Made by a program: the position numbers and the translations under genes. DNA of 64,000 nucleotides, taken from contig JARBJD010000311.1 of the NCBI GenBank assembly GCA_033064195.1, positions 21,764-85,763 of the forward strand, written 5' to 3'. Below, piece by piece: positions 46,405 to 56,501 of the stretch. Numbering within the stretch: position 1 is the first letter of the stretch; each line of letters starts with the position of its first letter. The notes below the pieces were generated by a model. It had not been told where the DNA came from and made no database searches. It saw nothing but the letters and a program-made list of their open reading frames with translations. This DNA comes from Blattamonas nauphoetae (Eukaryota > Preaxostyla > Oxymonadida).

Positions 46405-48097
46405 ATGGAGGAATTCGGGAGATGTGAAAGTGGGTTCAAGAATGGCGATGAAACTGTCCAATTCAAGATCGCTCATTCTGTGTTCAATATTCTCACATCA
46501 GGTCTGTCACATGATTTTAACATGATTGTTTGATTATTTGTGAACACATTCTTTTGATTTGGATTGATGATTTCTTCCCTTCTTTGTGATATCTCAGAAC
46601 CATCTCAAATGAAAGAACGAAGTTCGATTGGGATTCGGAGTGGATTGTTGGAGAGATTTTCGGAACGACTGTCGTCGGACTGTTCATCCAGCCTTTCTGT
46701 GTGTCTCTCTTCTTCTCTCCATATGATGATATTTCTGATTCTCTTTTCGATTCTCTTTTTATTGATTATGTGTTGGATTGTGTGTGTTCAGGGAATTCTG
46801 TCAAGTGTGATTGGAGTGATGGTGACATCGGTGTCGGAAGGACGACCTCGACTTCGGAGTGACTTGATTCCTTCTCTGCTTGCACTCTCCTCCGTTTGTT
46901 CCTCTCTTTCTTCATTTTTCCTTCATTCTCCTGCTCTCTTTGTTGTTCTCGTTGTTGTTGTTTTTTGGTTGATCAGCATGCAGACAGTTCGTTGTCGACT
47001 CCGGCCACAAACTCACTTGGGTCTGATCTCTTCGCTTTTCTTCATCATTCTTATCTCTCTTCCTTTCTCTCTCTTCTCTCTCCAACTGTTCTGCGTTCTT
47101 TTGCTTTGATTTGTGTTTGGAGTCTTCTGTGTGGAGGAAGTCTTTCGTGTGTGGAAGTGGAGGGAGTGTTGAGTTCGGGAATTGTTGAGAGACTTTGCAC
47201 TCGAATTGAAAGTGAAGATGAAAATGGAAGTGAAAGTGGATCAGTGGATGTTGTGGCGACACTTGTTGTTTTAGACCGATTGTGCTCTGGATTGAAGCAA
47301 GTCATCTCGTCAAATAAACCAGCGTCTACTTCTGAAAAAGCAAAATCTGGAGGCAAGCCCCAACAAGACGAGTTGTCTCCCATCTCCGATCGCTTCTCTC
47401 TCGTTCATCGCTGTGGAAATGCCATCTCTCGAATCGAACAGGCAGTAGTGACATTTGGCCGATCACTGGAGGACGTCGAGAATGATGAGAAAACTCGGAT
47501 TCTTCAGGAAAAGGTGGGAGGGATGATTCTTCGATACTTCTCTTCATCGATCCAGCCATTACCTCAAAAAGAGATTGGACCGATTGGGATTGACCTGGCA
47601 GCTGGTCGCAGGGAGATGGAGGACAAAATGAAATTGATGGAATCAGAACGAGAAAAGGAGAAAGAAAAGGTGAGGAGGGCAGAAGAGGAGAGACAGAGAG
47701 AGTTCTCGAGGAAGATGAGAGAGATGGAATCAGAAAGGGAGAAGGAGAAAAGAGAGATGGAAGAGATGAAGAGGATGAACGAAAAATGGGTTGAAGAAGG
47801 ACGACAGAGGGAGGAAGAGAAGAAGCGAGAAGAGGAAAGGAAGAGAAAGGAGGAAGAAGAGCGACGAAGGAATGTGAAGGAAGGAGCAGCAGCAATCGAA
47901 GTGTTCCAACAAGACAGGTTCACTCTCGCCAGAAATGTGTTCACCCCAAAAGAAATGGAAAATTACCATCTTCTTACACATTCATTTGGAGCTGTCGTCG
48001 TACGAATCACTTGTGTTATTCGAGCCATCAATTATTCGTTTTACTTCGGGCTGATCGCGACAAATCTGACAGAACTGGCCGAGACATATCCAACATG

Positions 48098-49015
48098 GGG
48101 CATGGGTTCGGAATGTATGGTAAAGTTCGGTTTGTATGGCACAAGTTCGGTATGTATGGCAAGGTTCGGAATGTATGGCACGAGTTTCCAATGACTGGCC
48201 AAGTGTCGGGAAGAGTGTCAGGTCGACTTTTTTCTTTTTTTCCCATTGATCCGTCGATTTCAAGACACTTTTCTCAAAATAGGAGAGAGAAATCAATGAA
48301 TGTGATGTGAATGTGAACAAATCGAACGGAATGGTACAGAATGACCATTTTAAAGGTGTTCAAAGTGAGTGGCAACCCCGATCTGGGCCACATCATCGAC
48401 TTTGATAAACTCATTTTAGTTTGTTTGTGGTCATCTTTATTTCTCACAATTTGAAAATATGATTAATAAGAGATCAATGAGTGGTTAATTCGGCAGAAAT
48501 TCGAGATTTATGAAGTGACGATGGCAAATTCTTTGCTAGAAAAAAGGAATGGGATTCTTTCTCGAGGATGTTGCACGTCACCGTTTTAACATATTGTATC
48601 GCCCTCAAAAATCTATTTTCATGGTGTTCCTGAAATATTTGATGAATTGGAGCTGAAATGAGACATAAAAGTCAGATCATCACTCTCTTCAACAATTTCA
48701 CAATTTTTTCTTTCCCATCACAGTATCCTATCATCGCATCGAGATCCTTGCTTTATACATCGTGTATAGGTGAAAACTTGACGTTGGGTGTCATAATCGG
48801 ATTATATATCCGAAAAATCGACAAACATGAATGTGTCTTGTTTATCTATTTCTCCTCTGAGTACAAATCAATGTTTGTTGAAATTACATCATCTAATGCA
48901 TAGGGGCCCTGTTCCCTCTATAGTGGTATTTTTGCTTTTTGGACTCTTCTATCCAGCTTGAAAAACAAAAAAGACATACATTCCGAACTGTGCCATACGT
49001 GCCGAACCCATGCCC
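48098..49015. mobile_element. 918-bp non-autonomous DNA transposon-like element with TIRs
   Basis: The element begins GGGCATGGGTTCGG and ends with its exact complement CCGAACCCATGCCC. It is flanked by the direct repeat AACATG (48092-48097 and 49016-49021), a 6-bp target-site duplication. Aligned with copies 1 and 3, the empty site is ...CCAACATGGTTCATG..., so the boundaries are fixed by comparison. Internal sequence is AT-rich with no long frame (longest about 80 codons), so it needs a transposase from elsewhere. TIRs starting with GGG and a 6-bp duplication do not let me name a superfamily. The same element sits at the equivalent place in the right arm, so it inserted before the duplication. 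Confidence 0.85.
48106..48183 (+). repeat. Four tandem 19-20 bp subterminal repeats of the element
   Basis: The unit is GTTCGGNNTGTATGGYAARR: four copies follow the terminal GGGCATGG, then a degenerate fifth. The other end (about 48972-49007, inverted) has two copies. Such subterminal iterations commonly serve as transposase-binding sites; that is inference here. Confidence 0.8.
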
Positions 49016-49355
49016 AACATGGTTCATGAGCTTGGAAGGAGGAGCTGGATGGGATTGTTATTCGGACTATCGTTTTTCGCAACAAAACGGCAAACAAACA
49101 CACAACGGATCAGCATGCAAGGCAGGAGGAGTTGGACAGCGAGTGGTGATGGAGGCAGATGGACGAGAAGGAAAGCGAACATTGAAGTTGTCGCAAGATG
49201 GAGAGACACAGCCAGTCTTCTTCTCCAACATTCCTGTTCCCTTTCGATTTATTGTCCATCCATACGATGGAGGGAATTCAGTTGAGATTGTGTCAACTGA
49301 AGTGCTTCGAGAGCCATCGATGGTTGGAGGGAATTCGAAAGTGGTGATGGACTAA

Positions 49356-49702
49356 TCCGAACTCTTCTCTCTTCACACTCTCTATTCACTTCACTCTTGT
49401 TTCTTTCAATTCCACTCTTCTCAATACAATCGACAAACAGAGAAACAGTGAATATGCGACAGTCTTTCCGAAATTGTCTCGAAAATCCCATCCACAACGC
49501 CAACCAACGCCCTCCCACAACATTCTTCCCAAACCGACGAGTGGAATGTGTGGTGAATCCGCCTCAGTGTGTGTTGGCACGCATAGGTTCATTGAATTAG
49601 CGAGAAGAAATAAGATCAATAACCATATCTGTGGTTCACTTTTTTTGGTTAAAGTGACATCCCCATTCCTCAACTGTGGTAAAATGGTTTGATCTATTTT
49701 TC
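49356..49702. other. Spacer upstream of the P1 peptidase gene
   Basis: It holds the 3' flank of the SPRY-like family (TCCGAACTCTTCTCTCTTCA) followed by about 280 bp without a gene. A T7 run at about 49650 is shortened to four in the right arm. Confidence 0.5.
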
Positions 49703-50650
49703 ATGAATAATACACTCACAGCCATCCCCGGGATCCACGTGGGACATTCTTCAGACGAGACAGCAGACACGGGTTGCACAGTTATTCTGTGCAAGGACGA
49801 GTTCGTTGGAGGAGTCCATGTTCCAGGTCACGCACCTGGCTCTCGCGAACTTGATGTTCTACGAACGACAACAACCCCAGCGCATGTCGACGGAGTTGTT
49901 TTAAGTGGCGGAAGTGCGTTTGGCCTGGCATCAGCAGACGGAGCGATGAAATTCTTGGCGGAATCCAACCAAGGTACGAAATTACTGGCTATTCCAGTTC
50001 CGATTGTTCCGGCGGCGGTTGTATTTGATTTGGATGGAAACACGAAAGCATCATCGGCGGATTTCGTAGGTATGGGACGTGCAGCGTGTGTGAAAGCGTC
50101 GTCAGCGAAAGTTGAACAAGGCAGAATCGGGGCAGGAATGGGAACCCGAAACGGGAAGATAATGTCTCTGCTAGGAGACTATAGCGCAAGGAACAGATCG
50201 GGTATTGGCTCATCGCTTGTGGAATTCAAGGGCGTGAAGATGGGAGCTCTTTGTGTTGTGAACAGCCTTGGCTATATTGCGAACCCGACGACAGGAGAAC
50301 ACATCTCGGGGTTGGAAAAAGAGTCGGGTGGGCTCTTTTCAGACGAGGAGATGCTGCAAGCGCTGTCAATTGATCCGTCGAAAGGAAACACGCTTTTATG
50401 TGTTGTTGCGACAAACTGCAAGCTAACGAAGCTGGAATGCTGTGATTTGGCGCGACGGGCATCGAATGGAATTGTGCGAAGCGTTCGACCGGCGTTTCTG
50501 TCTCAAGACGGAGATGTCGTATTCACTCTTAGTCGCCAAGAACAGGACGATAACACGATTGGAAACTGGAAGGAAATCGGGACGATGAATCTGTTGGGAG
50601 AATTGGCCGCGCGGGCAGTATCACAAGCGATAATGAACTCAGTGTATTGA
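49703..50650 (+). CDS. P1-family (DmpA/NylC-like) N-terminal nucleophile peptidase, 315 aa
   Basis: This is a single exon from ATG 49703 (MNNTLTAIPGIHVGHSSDE) to TGA. The frame is also open for nine codons upstream, but without ATG. The family comprises self-cleaving Ntn-type aminopeptidases and amide hydrolases (DmpA, 6-aminohexanoate oligomer hydrolase). Signatures: the N-terminal GIHVGHSSDETADTGCTVIL, GVVLSGGSAFGLASADG, IGAGMGTRNGK, ALCVVNSLGYIANPTTGE, and the presumed nucleophile Thr in GNTLLCVVATN, followed by DLARRASNGIVRSVRPAF. Length is typical of bacterial members. The lack of introns in an intron-rich neighbourhood and the bacterial type of the protein suggest acquisition by lateral transfer. 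No signal peptide, so probably cytosolic. A second, broken copy lies at 60039-60983. Confidence 0.9.
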   Translation: MNNTLTAIPGIHVGHSSDETADTGCTVILCKDEFVGGVHVPGHAPGSRELDVLRTTTTPAHVDGVVLSGGSAFGLASADGAMKFLAESNQGTKLLAIPVPIVPAAVVFDLDGNTKASSADFVGMGRAACVKASSAKVEQGRIGAGMGTRNGKIMSLLGDYSARNRSGIGSSLVEFKGVKMGALCVVNSLGYIANPTTGEHISGLEKESGGLFSDEEMLQALSIDPSKGNTLLCVVATNCKLTKLECCDLARRASNGIVRSVRPAFLSQDGDVVFTLSRQEQDDNTIGNWKEIGTMNLLGELAARAVSQAIMNSVY

Positions 50651-51505
50651 AATATTGGTTGATTCTTCATCGTTGGTTTTCGTGCTCACTCTCGTTTATT
50701 TTCGTTCTCTTTTTTCCTTTTTTGGATCACTGGTCACCTTAAACGCCTCTTTATCTTTGAAATGGATCAAGATTCTCTGTTCCCCCGCATTTGACCGACT
50801 GCTTTTCGTCCATCTTGTTGACCGTCGAACGTCGGTTGGATAATGTTTTCAGCTTCGAACAGCAAAAAAACTCCCATTCAAAATGAAATCATCAGGCTAT
50901 CAACTTGTAATCGAGAATGGAGTGATAGGGAATGAAAACGGTGAGAGAAATAGGTAAACATCAAAACTCTGGACAGAAGCATTAAGAATCGGTAGATATA
51001 GTGTGGATGGCTGGCGTGGACTTGTTGTTCGCATAGCTCCACAAGTTGACGAGAAAAGCGATGAGATGTTGTTTCGTCAAATGAATAGTGCTGTTAATCC
51101 TTCCGAACAAGCCCATCATCGTCTCCATGAACACAAAACCCTTGGTCTTGGTCTCCTGGTGAGATGGTGTGAGCGTGGAGGGGATTCCATTGTGACGAGA
51201 TAAACGAGGGGTGATTCTGAGATGTCCAAAAGTCGAGATTGGGAAAGATAATCTGGGCACAATACATCATTCAGAGATGTAAGGAATTGTTTGGAGAGAG
51301 GACGGTTGACGATGTGACAGTCAAAGACAGTCGCGTTGAGAACGACCAACCCAAAAGAGCAAACCATTTCTGGACGATTGGAGGCGATTGCAGAATCTGT
51401 CCATCTGCACCAGCAATCAGTGCATTCCCAACATCCGAGGAGAGTCCGCAGAAATGAGTTGGTGTCATTTTAGAGAGAGGCCGGTTCGACGTGTCATTTG
51501 TGAAA
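50651..51505. other. Spacer between P1 peptidase and helical gene A
   Basis: There is no supported gene. From about 51180 to 51505 the sequence (ACGAGGGGTGATTCTGAGAT; GCAATCAGTGCATTCC) is related to 53005-53185, the 3' flank of the second helical gene, so it marks the end of a tandemly duplicated unit. Confidence 0.55.
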
Positions 51506-52582
51506 TCAATCTTCAGGGATTTCCACATTCGATCCTAACAGTTGTGAGATGGAGTGACACTCATCAACAAGTTTGAATCCATGACATCCCTTGTTGTGCA
51601 TCAGTGTCTGTTCGAGTGTGTCTTCGAAGCTTTCCGAAGACAGAGCTTGCATCATCCGTTTCGCAGACTGAACCACTTCTGGGCCTTCTTCCTTCCATTC
51701 TGGGAGTGAATGGTTGATGTGGACGAGAATACCCAAGGGACACAGATCATCTTCGACGAACGAGAGACAACTTGAGAATGCCATCACAATTGGAGATGCG
51801 AGAACAAATTCCAATGTGGGAAGATGAAATGGGCATATTTGAATGAATATGGCCAATAGATTTAGGAAAGACTTCAACAAGAGTCCATTGAGAATGTGTC
51901 GATTTGAGATCAGAAATGTCACAAATTGAGACGATGGGAGCACGACCTTCTGGAAGATCATCTCACGATGGTTGAATTGGTCGACTGCAGAAGTGATGCC
52001 AAGTTCAGCGAGACAATTTGGAAAAGCGAGGTTGACAGAATGATCGATGACTTTGTTCAGATTGTCGATCATCTCTTCATTTCCTGATCTTGTCAGTGTG
52101 TGTGGTTGAACAGCCGCTAACACGTTGCTGATGAGATCTGACTCCACGAGACGACATCGAAGTGAAGAATCTGACTAGAGAGTGGTTTTTTGGAGGAACG
52201 ACAACGTTGCAGCGACTATAGTCGAGAGTGGAGATGACAGCAGAGTGACAATACCCTCCACAAAGCCAGAAGGAGATCCGGCTGAAGAGGGAACGAGGTC
52301 AGTGACGAGTTTCGAAGCTGTAATTGGTTGTGACTTCCCTGGTTCGAGACTCTTCAAAAACACGACAGCCCTGTCTCGAAGGGCATTGTCAAATGGATAT
52401 CCCGCTTTCACGAGAGTAACAAGTGACTTGAAAATTCTCGATTGGTCCTTAAACGACATTTTGGAGCTCAAATCGTAATTCAGGAACAATTCCTGCTCAG
52501 GGTTTACTGATGAATGTGAATCCCGTGGGGGAGTCAAAGAGGTACCAGAAGACGTTCGCAAATGAGAAAGTTTAGTTTGCAT
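51506..52582 (-). CDS. Armadillo-like helical-repeat protein A, one in-frame TAG
   Basis: From ATG 52582 (MQTKLSHLRTSSG) to TGA 51506 the frame spans 359 codons but includes a TAG at about 52173. Aligned with paralogue B, residues on both sides keep register: SFLQKTTL, stop, SDSSLRCRLVESD against SFLINTIHASSTAIRLRLVASD. The TAG therefore replaces an ordinary codon and is not a splice site. Conserved family elements are SLVTLVKAGYPFDNALRDRA, VPSSAGSPSGFVEGIVTLLS, HREMIFQKVVLPSSQFVTFL and SESFEDTLEQ. The fold appears all-helical and cytoplasmic; function unknown. In the right arm the same site carries small length changes and is open. The gene may be a recent pseudogene or the base may be wrong. 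Confidence 0.65.
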
Positions 52583-53185
52583 TTGTGAAAAGGAGGAGGA
52601 TCATCCCATTTTGTGTCACGAACAGATTCACAACAAACTCATTGCACAAAACATGAATTGTTCTGTGAAATGAAACAAACAAGAACAGAATCAGATGAAT
52701 CATCCCTGACAACAAGCAAGCTCGATGGACTTGCAGAGATCTCGCCTGAGACAAAGCGTGCCAAAAATGGAGCCCAAAATACTGCTGGGATGTGGAAATA
52801 CCTGCACTGAGATGAACGCCAAACTAGTATCGTGAGAGGGTTATCGAAAAAGAGAGCGATGATCGAACAGAGAAATTGAATTGAAGAACGAGTGATGAAC
52901 CTGCCGAGGGCATCAACAGAAAAAGACCAAAACATCAGAACACACCTCAAACAAAGAGTGGATGGCTGTGGAATGGTGGGAATGTGGGGCATATCCCTTT
53001 TCGACAGGATAAACGAGGGGTGATTCTGAGATGGCCAAAAGTCGAGATTGGGAAAGATGCATCCGGTCACTGCCTTTTCCGATTCGATCTCAGCAATCAG
53101 TGCATTCCAAAGATCCGACGAGAGTCCGTAGAAATATTGGAGTCATTCAAGAGAGGCGGTTTCAATGACCAAGGTGTGTGCTTCA
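52583..53185. other. Spacer between tandem helical genes B and A
   Basis: Short open stretches only. 53005-53185 resembles 51180-51505, which shows the two helical genes with their 3' flanks are tandem duplicates about 1.8 kb apart. Confidence 0.55.
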
Positions 53186-54259
53186 TCATTGTCTTTTCAC
53201 ATTCGATCCCAGCAATTGCGAGAGAGTGTGACAATATCCGACAATTTTTATGCCATTATAGCTATCTTTTTCATACATCGATATCTGTTCGAGTGTGTCT
53301 TCGAAGCCTTCCGAAAACAGAGCTTGCATCATCTGTTTTCCGGATTGGGCCACTTCTGGGCCTTCAGCCTTCCATTCTGTCAGCGAATCGTTGATATTAT
53401 TGAGAGTAATACAGAGACAAGCACTATCTTCGACGATTGAGAGACAATTTGAGAATGTTATCACAATCGGAGTTAAGAAGACAAACTCCAATGTTGGACG
53501 ATGAAATGGGCCTATTCGGAAGAGTGAGCTCAATAGTTTCATGTATGAGTATGATAAGTCTCCATAGAGGATATTTCGTTTTGAGATCAGAAATCTCACA
53601 AATTGAGACGATGGGATTACGACCTTCTGAAAGATCATTTCACAATGGTTGAATTTGTCCTCTGCAGTTGTGATAGTAAGGGTCCTGAGAGTTGATGGAA
53701 AAGCGAGGAATGCGAAATGTGTGATGATTGTGATCAGATTGTTGATTATCTTTTCATTTCCTGAAGTTGGCAGTGTGAGAGGTTGAACAGCCGCGAGGAC
53801 ACCGGCTATGAGATCAGACGCCACCAGACGAAGTCGAATTGCCGTGGATGAAGCGTGAATTGTGTTGATGAGGAATGACATCGCTGCTGCAACTACAGGC
53901 GAGTGAGGAGACGCCAGGAGAATGACAACGCTCTCAACAAAGCCAGAAGGCGATCCCGCTGAAGAGGGAACGAGAATATTCACGAGATTCGTTGGTGGAG
54001 CGAATGGGCTCGATTTCGGTTCAATCCTTTTCAGAAACTGGACAGCTTTATCTTGAAGGGCGTCATCAAGTGGGTATCCCTCCTTCACAAGGGCAACAAG
54101 CGAGCGGTACATGATAGATTTGTCCATATCTGGTAGTTTTTTGTGAGGTTCGTAACCCAGGAAACGGCGATGTGTATCGACGAACATCTGTCTATGATCT
54201 GAACACGAAGAAGGAATTGTTGTGTTAGAACTCGATTGAGGGGTGTTTTCGTCTTTCAT
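53186..54259 (-). CDS. Armadillo-like helical-repeat protein B, 357 aa, intact
   Basis: One exon from ATG 54259 (MKDENTPQSSSNTTIPSSCS) to TGA. A Ser/Thr-rich N-terminus of about 20 residues leads into the family core: SLVALVKEGYPLDDALQDKA at about 51, VPSSAGSPSGFVESVVILLA, AAVQPLTLPTSGNEKIINNL, HCEMIFQKVVIPSSQFVRFL, PTLEFVFLTPIVITFSNCLS and FSEGFEDTLEQISM near the end. The spacing of hydrophobic helices fits an alpha-solenoid. No membrane segment or catalytic motif. It is the intact partner of gene A and a more distant paralogue of the gene at 34.4 kb. The function is unknown. Its counterpart in the right arm is fragmented by small deletions, with a quite different first approximately 160 bp. 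Confidence 0.8.
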   Translation of the reverse strand: MKDENTPQSSSNTTIPSSCSDHRQMFVDTHRRFLGYEPHKKLPDMDKSIMYRSLVALVKEGYPLDDALQDKAVQFLKRIEPKSSPFAPPTNLVNILVPSSAGSPSGFVESVVILLASPHSPVVAAAMSFLINTIHASSTAIRLRLVASDLIAGVLAAVQPLTLPTSGNEKIINNLITIITHFAFLAFPSTLRTLTITTAEDKFNHCEMIFQKVVIPSSQFVRFLISKRNILYGDLSYSYMKLLSSLFRIGPFHRPTLEFVFLTPIVITFSNCLSIVEDSACLCITLNNINDSLTEWKAEGPEVAQSGKQMMQALFSEGFEDTLEQISMYEKDSYNGIKIVGYCHTLSQLLGSNVKRQ

Positions 54260-55209
54260 GGATATACAATTTCGATCGTGCCCTTCGATGATATTGGAAG
54301 ATTCAAATCAGCTTGTGTTTTCGAAAAATACTTGATCAACTATGTTATTAAAATCGGATTAAACGCTACTAAGAAGAAAAGTGCCTCATCTCTCCCATTT
54401 AATTCAAATGCAGGCCATACCTTGTTGATACGAGGCAAATTGTCTTGATACAGTCTGTTTCAAAAAGATCTCCAACTGTTGCAAAAAAATGAGATTTGTT
54501 TCAAAAAGATGGATGATCGACTCGATACTCCTTCCCATAATACTGCTTTTCCAGTCTGGACCTCTTTCCAAAACAGACTTTTCTATTTTTTTCGTGTGTA
54601 TTGATTGACAGATAATGGCAGAAAAGATGGTCTGTCTTCTTTGTAGAGAAAGAAAAACACATTTTGTCGAGATTTTCTAACGTTTATTCTCTTTCATTTT
54701 CCTGGCTCTTATTATTCTTCTCTTTCTCAGACAGGCCTCGATCCTTCATCAAAATGAGAAATTATTCGGTGGTTTGCATTTTATTCACGGTTACATTCAT
54801 ATGATGTGAAATGATGCACTCCTCCCTTTCTCATCATCACTTGGCCATTTTTATCGATTTCTCACTCTTTTCTTGTCATTATTTTCCATAGTCTCACCTT
54901 CTAGGCGCCATTCCGAATGATCTTATAAATTTTGATCGAACAAGCTCACAATCAGCACACAATACTTGTTCTGACTCTCTATCTTCACAGGAATTTGATC
55001 ATATTTTCACATGTTTTCTCTTTCATTCTCATACTTTTACGCAGATATTTTAACTCATTCTTGCGAACTGATCAGTTATCCAAGACTTGCCTTCTCGAGT
55101 TCTCCAAGTCGTCTCCACACTGCCAATATCCATCTTTGAAGTCCATGTTACTTTCCTACGCGTCCACTCTCTTCGATTCTTCTCTGCCCTCTTTTCATCG
55201 ATGTTTCAC
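54260..55209. other. Non-coding inner part of the left arm
   Basis: From about 54440 to 55209 the sequence is mirrored by 55544-56295 with few differences besides homopolymer length. The part at 54290-54440 has no counterpart on the other side. No gene or RNA gene is recognised. Confidence 0.6.
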
Positions 55210-55543
55210 CCTATTTAAGTCGCTCTTGTCGCTCCACGACTTCTAAATTCAACTCTTTTCCTCTTGACAGAATTGAAAACACAATGGATCCAAAGTAGAA
55301 TGGAGCGTCTGTATTGTGATGAAGTGATTTGATCGATGTGAAAAATTATGATGAGGAGAGATCTGACGAATAGTGTTGAAGAGTCCAAGTGTCACCGTAT
55401 GAACGTCACTTGGTCTATTGATGAGAAAATAGAGGGCAGGGAGGTATCGATGTGACGAAAAGGTCAAGTTTTCATCGATTACAGATTTTAATCAAAGATC
55501 TGACAAAGAGTTTGCGAAGCGGCAGTTGAGACATAAAAAGGGA
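55210..55543. other. 334-bp unpaired centre of the inverted duplication
   Basis: Pairing between the arms ends at GATGTTTCAC (55209) and begins again at GTGAAACATC (55544). The intervening 334 bp is non-palindromic, AT-rich, and holds no frame of note. It would form the loop if the arms annealed. Confidence 0.85.
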
Positions 55544-56501
55544 GTGAAACATCGATGAAAAGAGGGCAGAGAAGAATCGAAGAGAGTGGACGCGTAGGAA
55601 AGTAACATGGACTTCAAAGATGGATATTGGCAGTGTGGAGACGACTTGGAGAACTCGAGAAGGCAAGTCTTGGATAACTGATCAGTTCGCAAGAATGAGT
55701 TAAAATATCTGCGTAAAAGTATGAGAATGAAAGAAAACATGTGAAAATATGATCAAATTCCTGTGAAGATAGAGAGTCAGAACAAGTATTGTGTGCTGAT
55801 TGTGAGCTTTCTGTTCGATCAAAATTTATAAGATCATTCGGAATGGCGCCTAGAAGGTGAGACTATGGAAAATAATGACAAGAAAGAGTGAGAAATCGAT
55901 AAAAATGGCCAAGTGATGATGAGAAAGGGAGGAGTGCATCATTTCACATCATATGAATGTAACCGTGAATAAAATGCAAACCACCGAATAATTTCTCATT
56001 TTGATGAAGGATCGAGGCCTGTCTGAGAAAGAGAAGAATAATAAGAGCCAGGAAAATGAAAGAGAATAAACGTTAGAAAATCTCGACAAAATGTGTTTTC
56101 TTTCTCTACAAAGAAGACAGACCATCTTTTCTGCCATTATCTGTCAATCAATACACACGAAAAATAGAAAAGTCTGTTTTGGAAAGAGGTCCAGACTGGA
56201 AAAGCAGTATTATGGGAAGGAGTATCGAGTCGATCATCCATCTTTTGAAACAAATCTCATTTTTGCAACAGTTGGAGATCTTTTGAAACAGACTGTACTG
56301 CGGCCAGTTTTCAAATGAATGGTTTTATTGCAAAAAGGTTAGATCTTGTTTTATCTCAATGATCCTGTTTGGTGCGGTTATCAATTGTTTTCTCACGTTG
56401 GAACACATTGCCCTCAACCTTGCTGACATCCTAAAAATCGATCGACCCACATCTCCCTTAAAATCTTCCAACATCGAAGGGCACGATCGCCTTGTATATC
56501 C

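Larger units (their letters stand above)
46405..49355 (+). pseudogene. Coiled-coil / SPRY-like family, copy 4, split by an insertion
   Basis: The exons are 46405-46501, 46598-46698, 46792-46893, 46977-47020 and 47123-48097, with the remainder of the last exon at 49022-49355. The five-exon layout and junction phases match copy 3. The middle (CSGLKQVISSNKPASTSEKA) has diverged from the other copies. The coding sequence is interrupted inside the SPRY-like module by the 918-bp element at 48098-49015. Leaving out the element plus one 6-bp target duplication gives 1653 nt in frame (550 residues), so no other disabling change is needed. As it stands, translation would end inside the element about 32 residues past the insertion. 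It may be expressed as a truncated coiled-coil protein. Confidence 0.8.
46594..55209. repeat. Left arm of an 8.6-kb inverted duplication
   Basis: Positions here recur in reverse complement at 55544-64000. Checked anchors include 46594/64000, 49355/61331, 50650/60039, 52582/58140, 54259/56502 and 55209/55544. The arm is 8616 nt against 8457 nt on the right, and probably extends further because the window ends within it. It contains SPRY-like copy 4 with its insertion, the P1 peptidase gene and two helical-repeat genes, all with mostly intact frames. Confidence 0.95.

Noticed and set aside
48098-49015. Insertion in copy 4 read as a long intron
   Set aside because: No GT...AG boundaries at the break; instead perfect terminal inverted repeats and a flanking 6-bp duplication, and paralogues have no intron here.
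49703-50650. Bacterial contamination as source of the P1 peptidase
   Set aside because: The gene lies in uninterrupted sequence between intron-bearing eukaryotic families, and its inverted copy keeps the same neighbours; lateral transfer explains it better.
26062-52175. Recoding of TAG as glutamine, as reported in some oxymonads
   Set aside because: The TAG at 26105-26107 is removed by splicing, and the Kazal (27263-27265) and pseudokinase (43404-43406) genes appear to end at TAG. The remaining in-frame TAG in helical gene A is better explained as nonsense or error.
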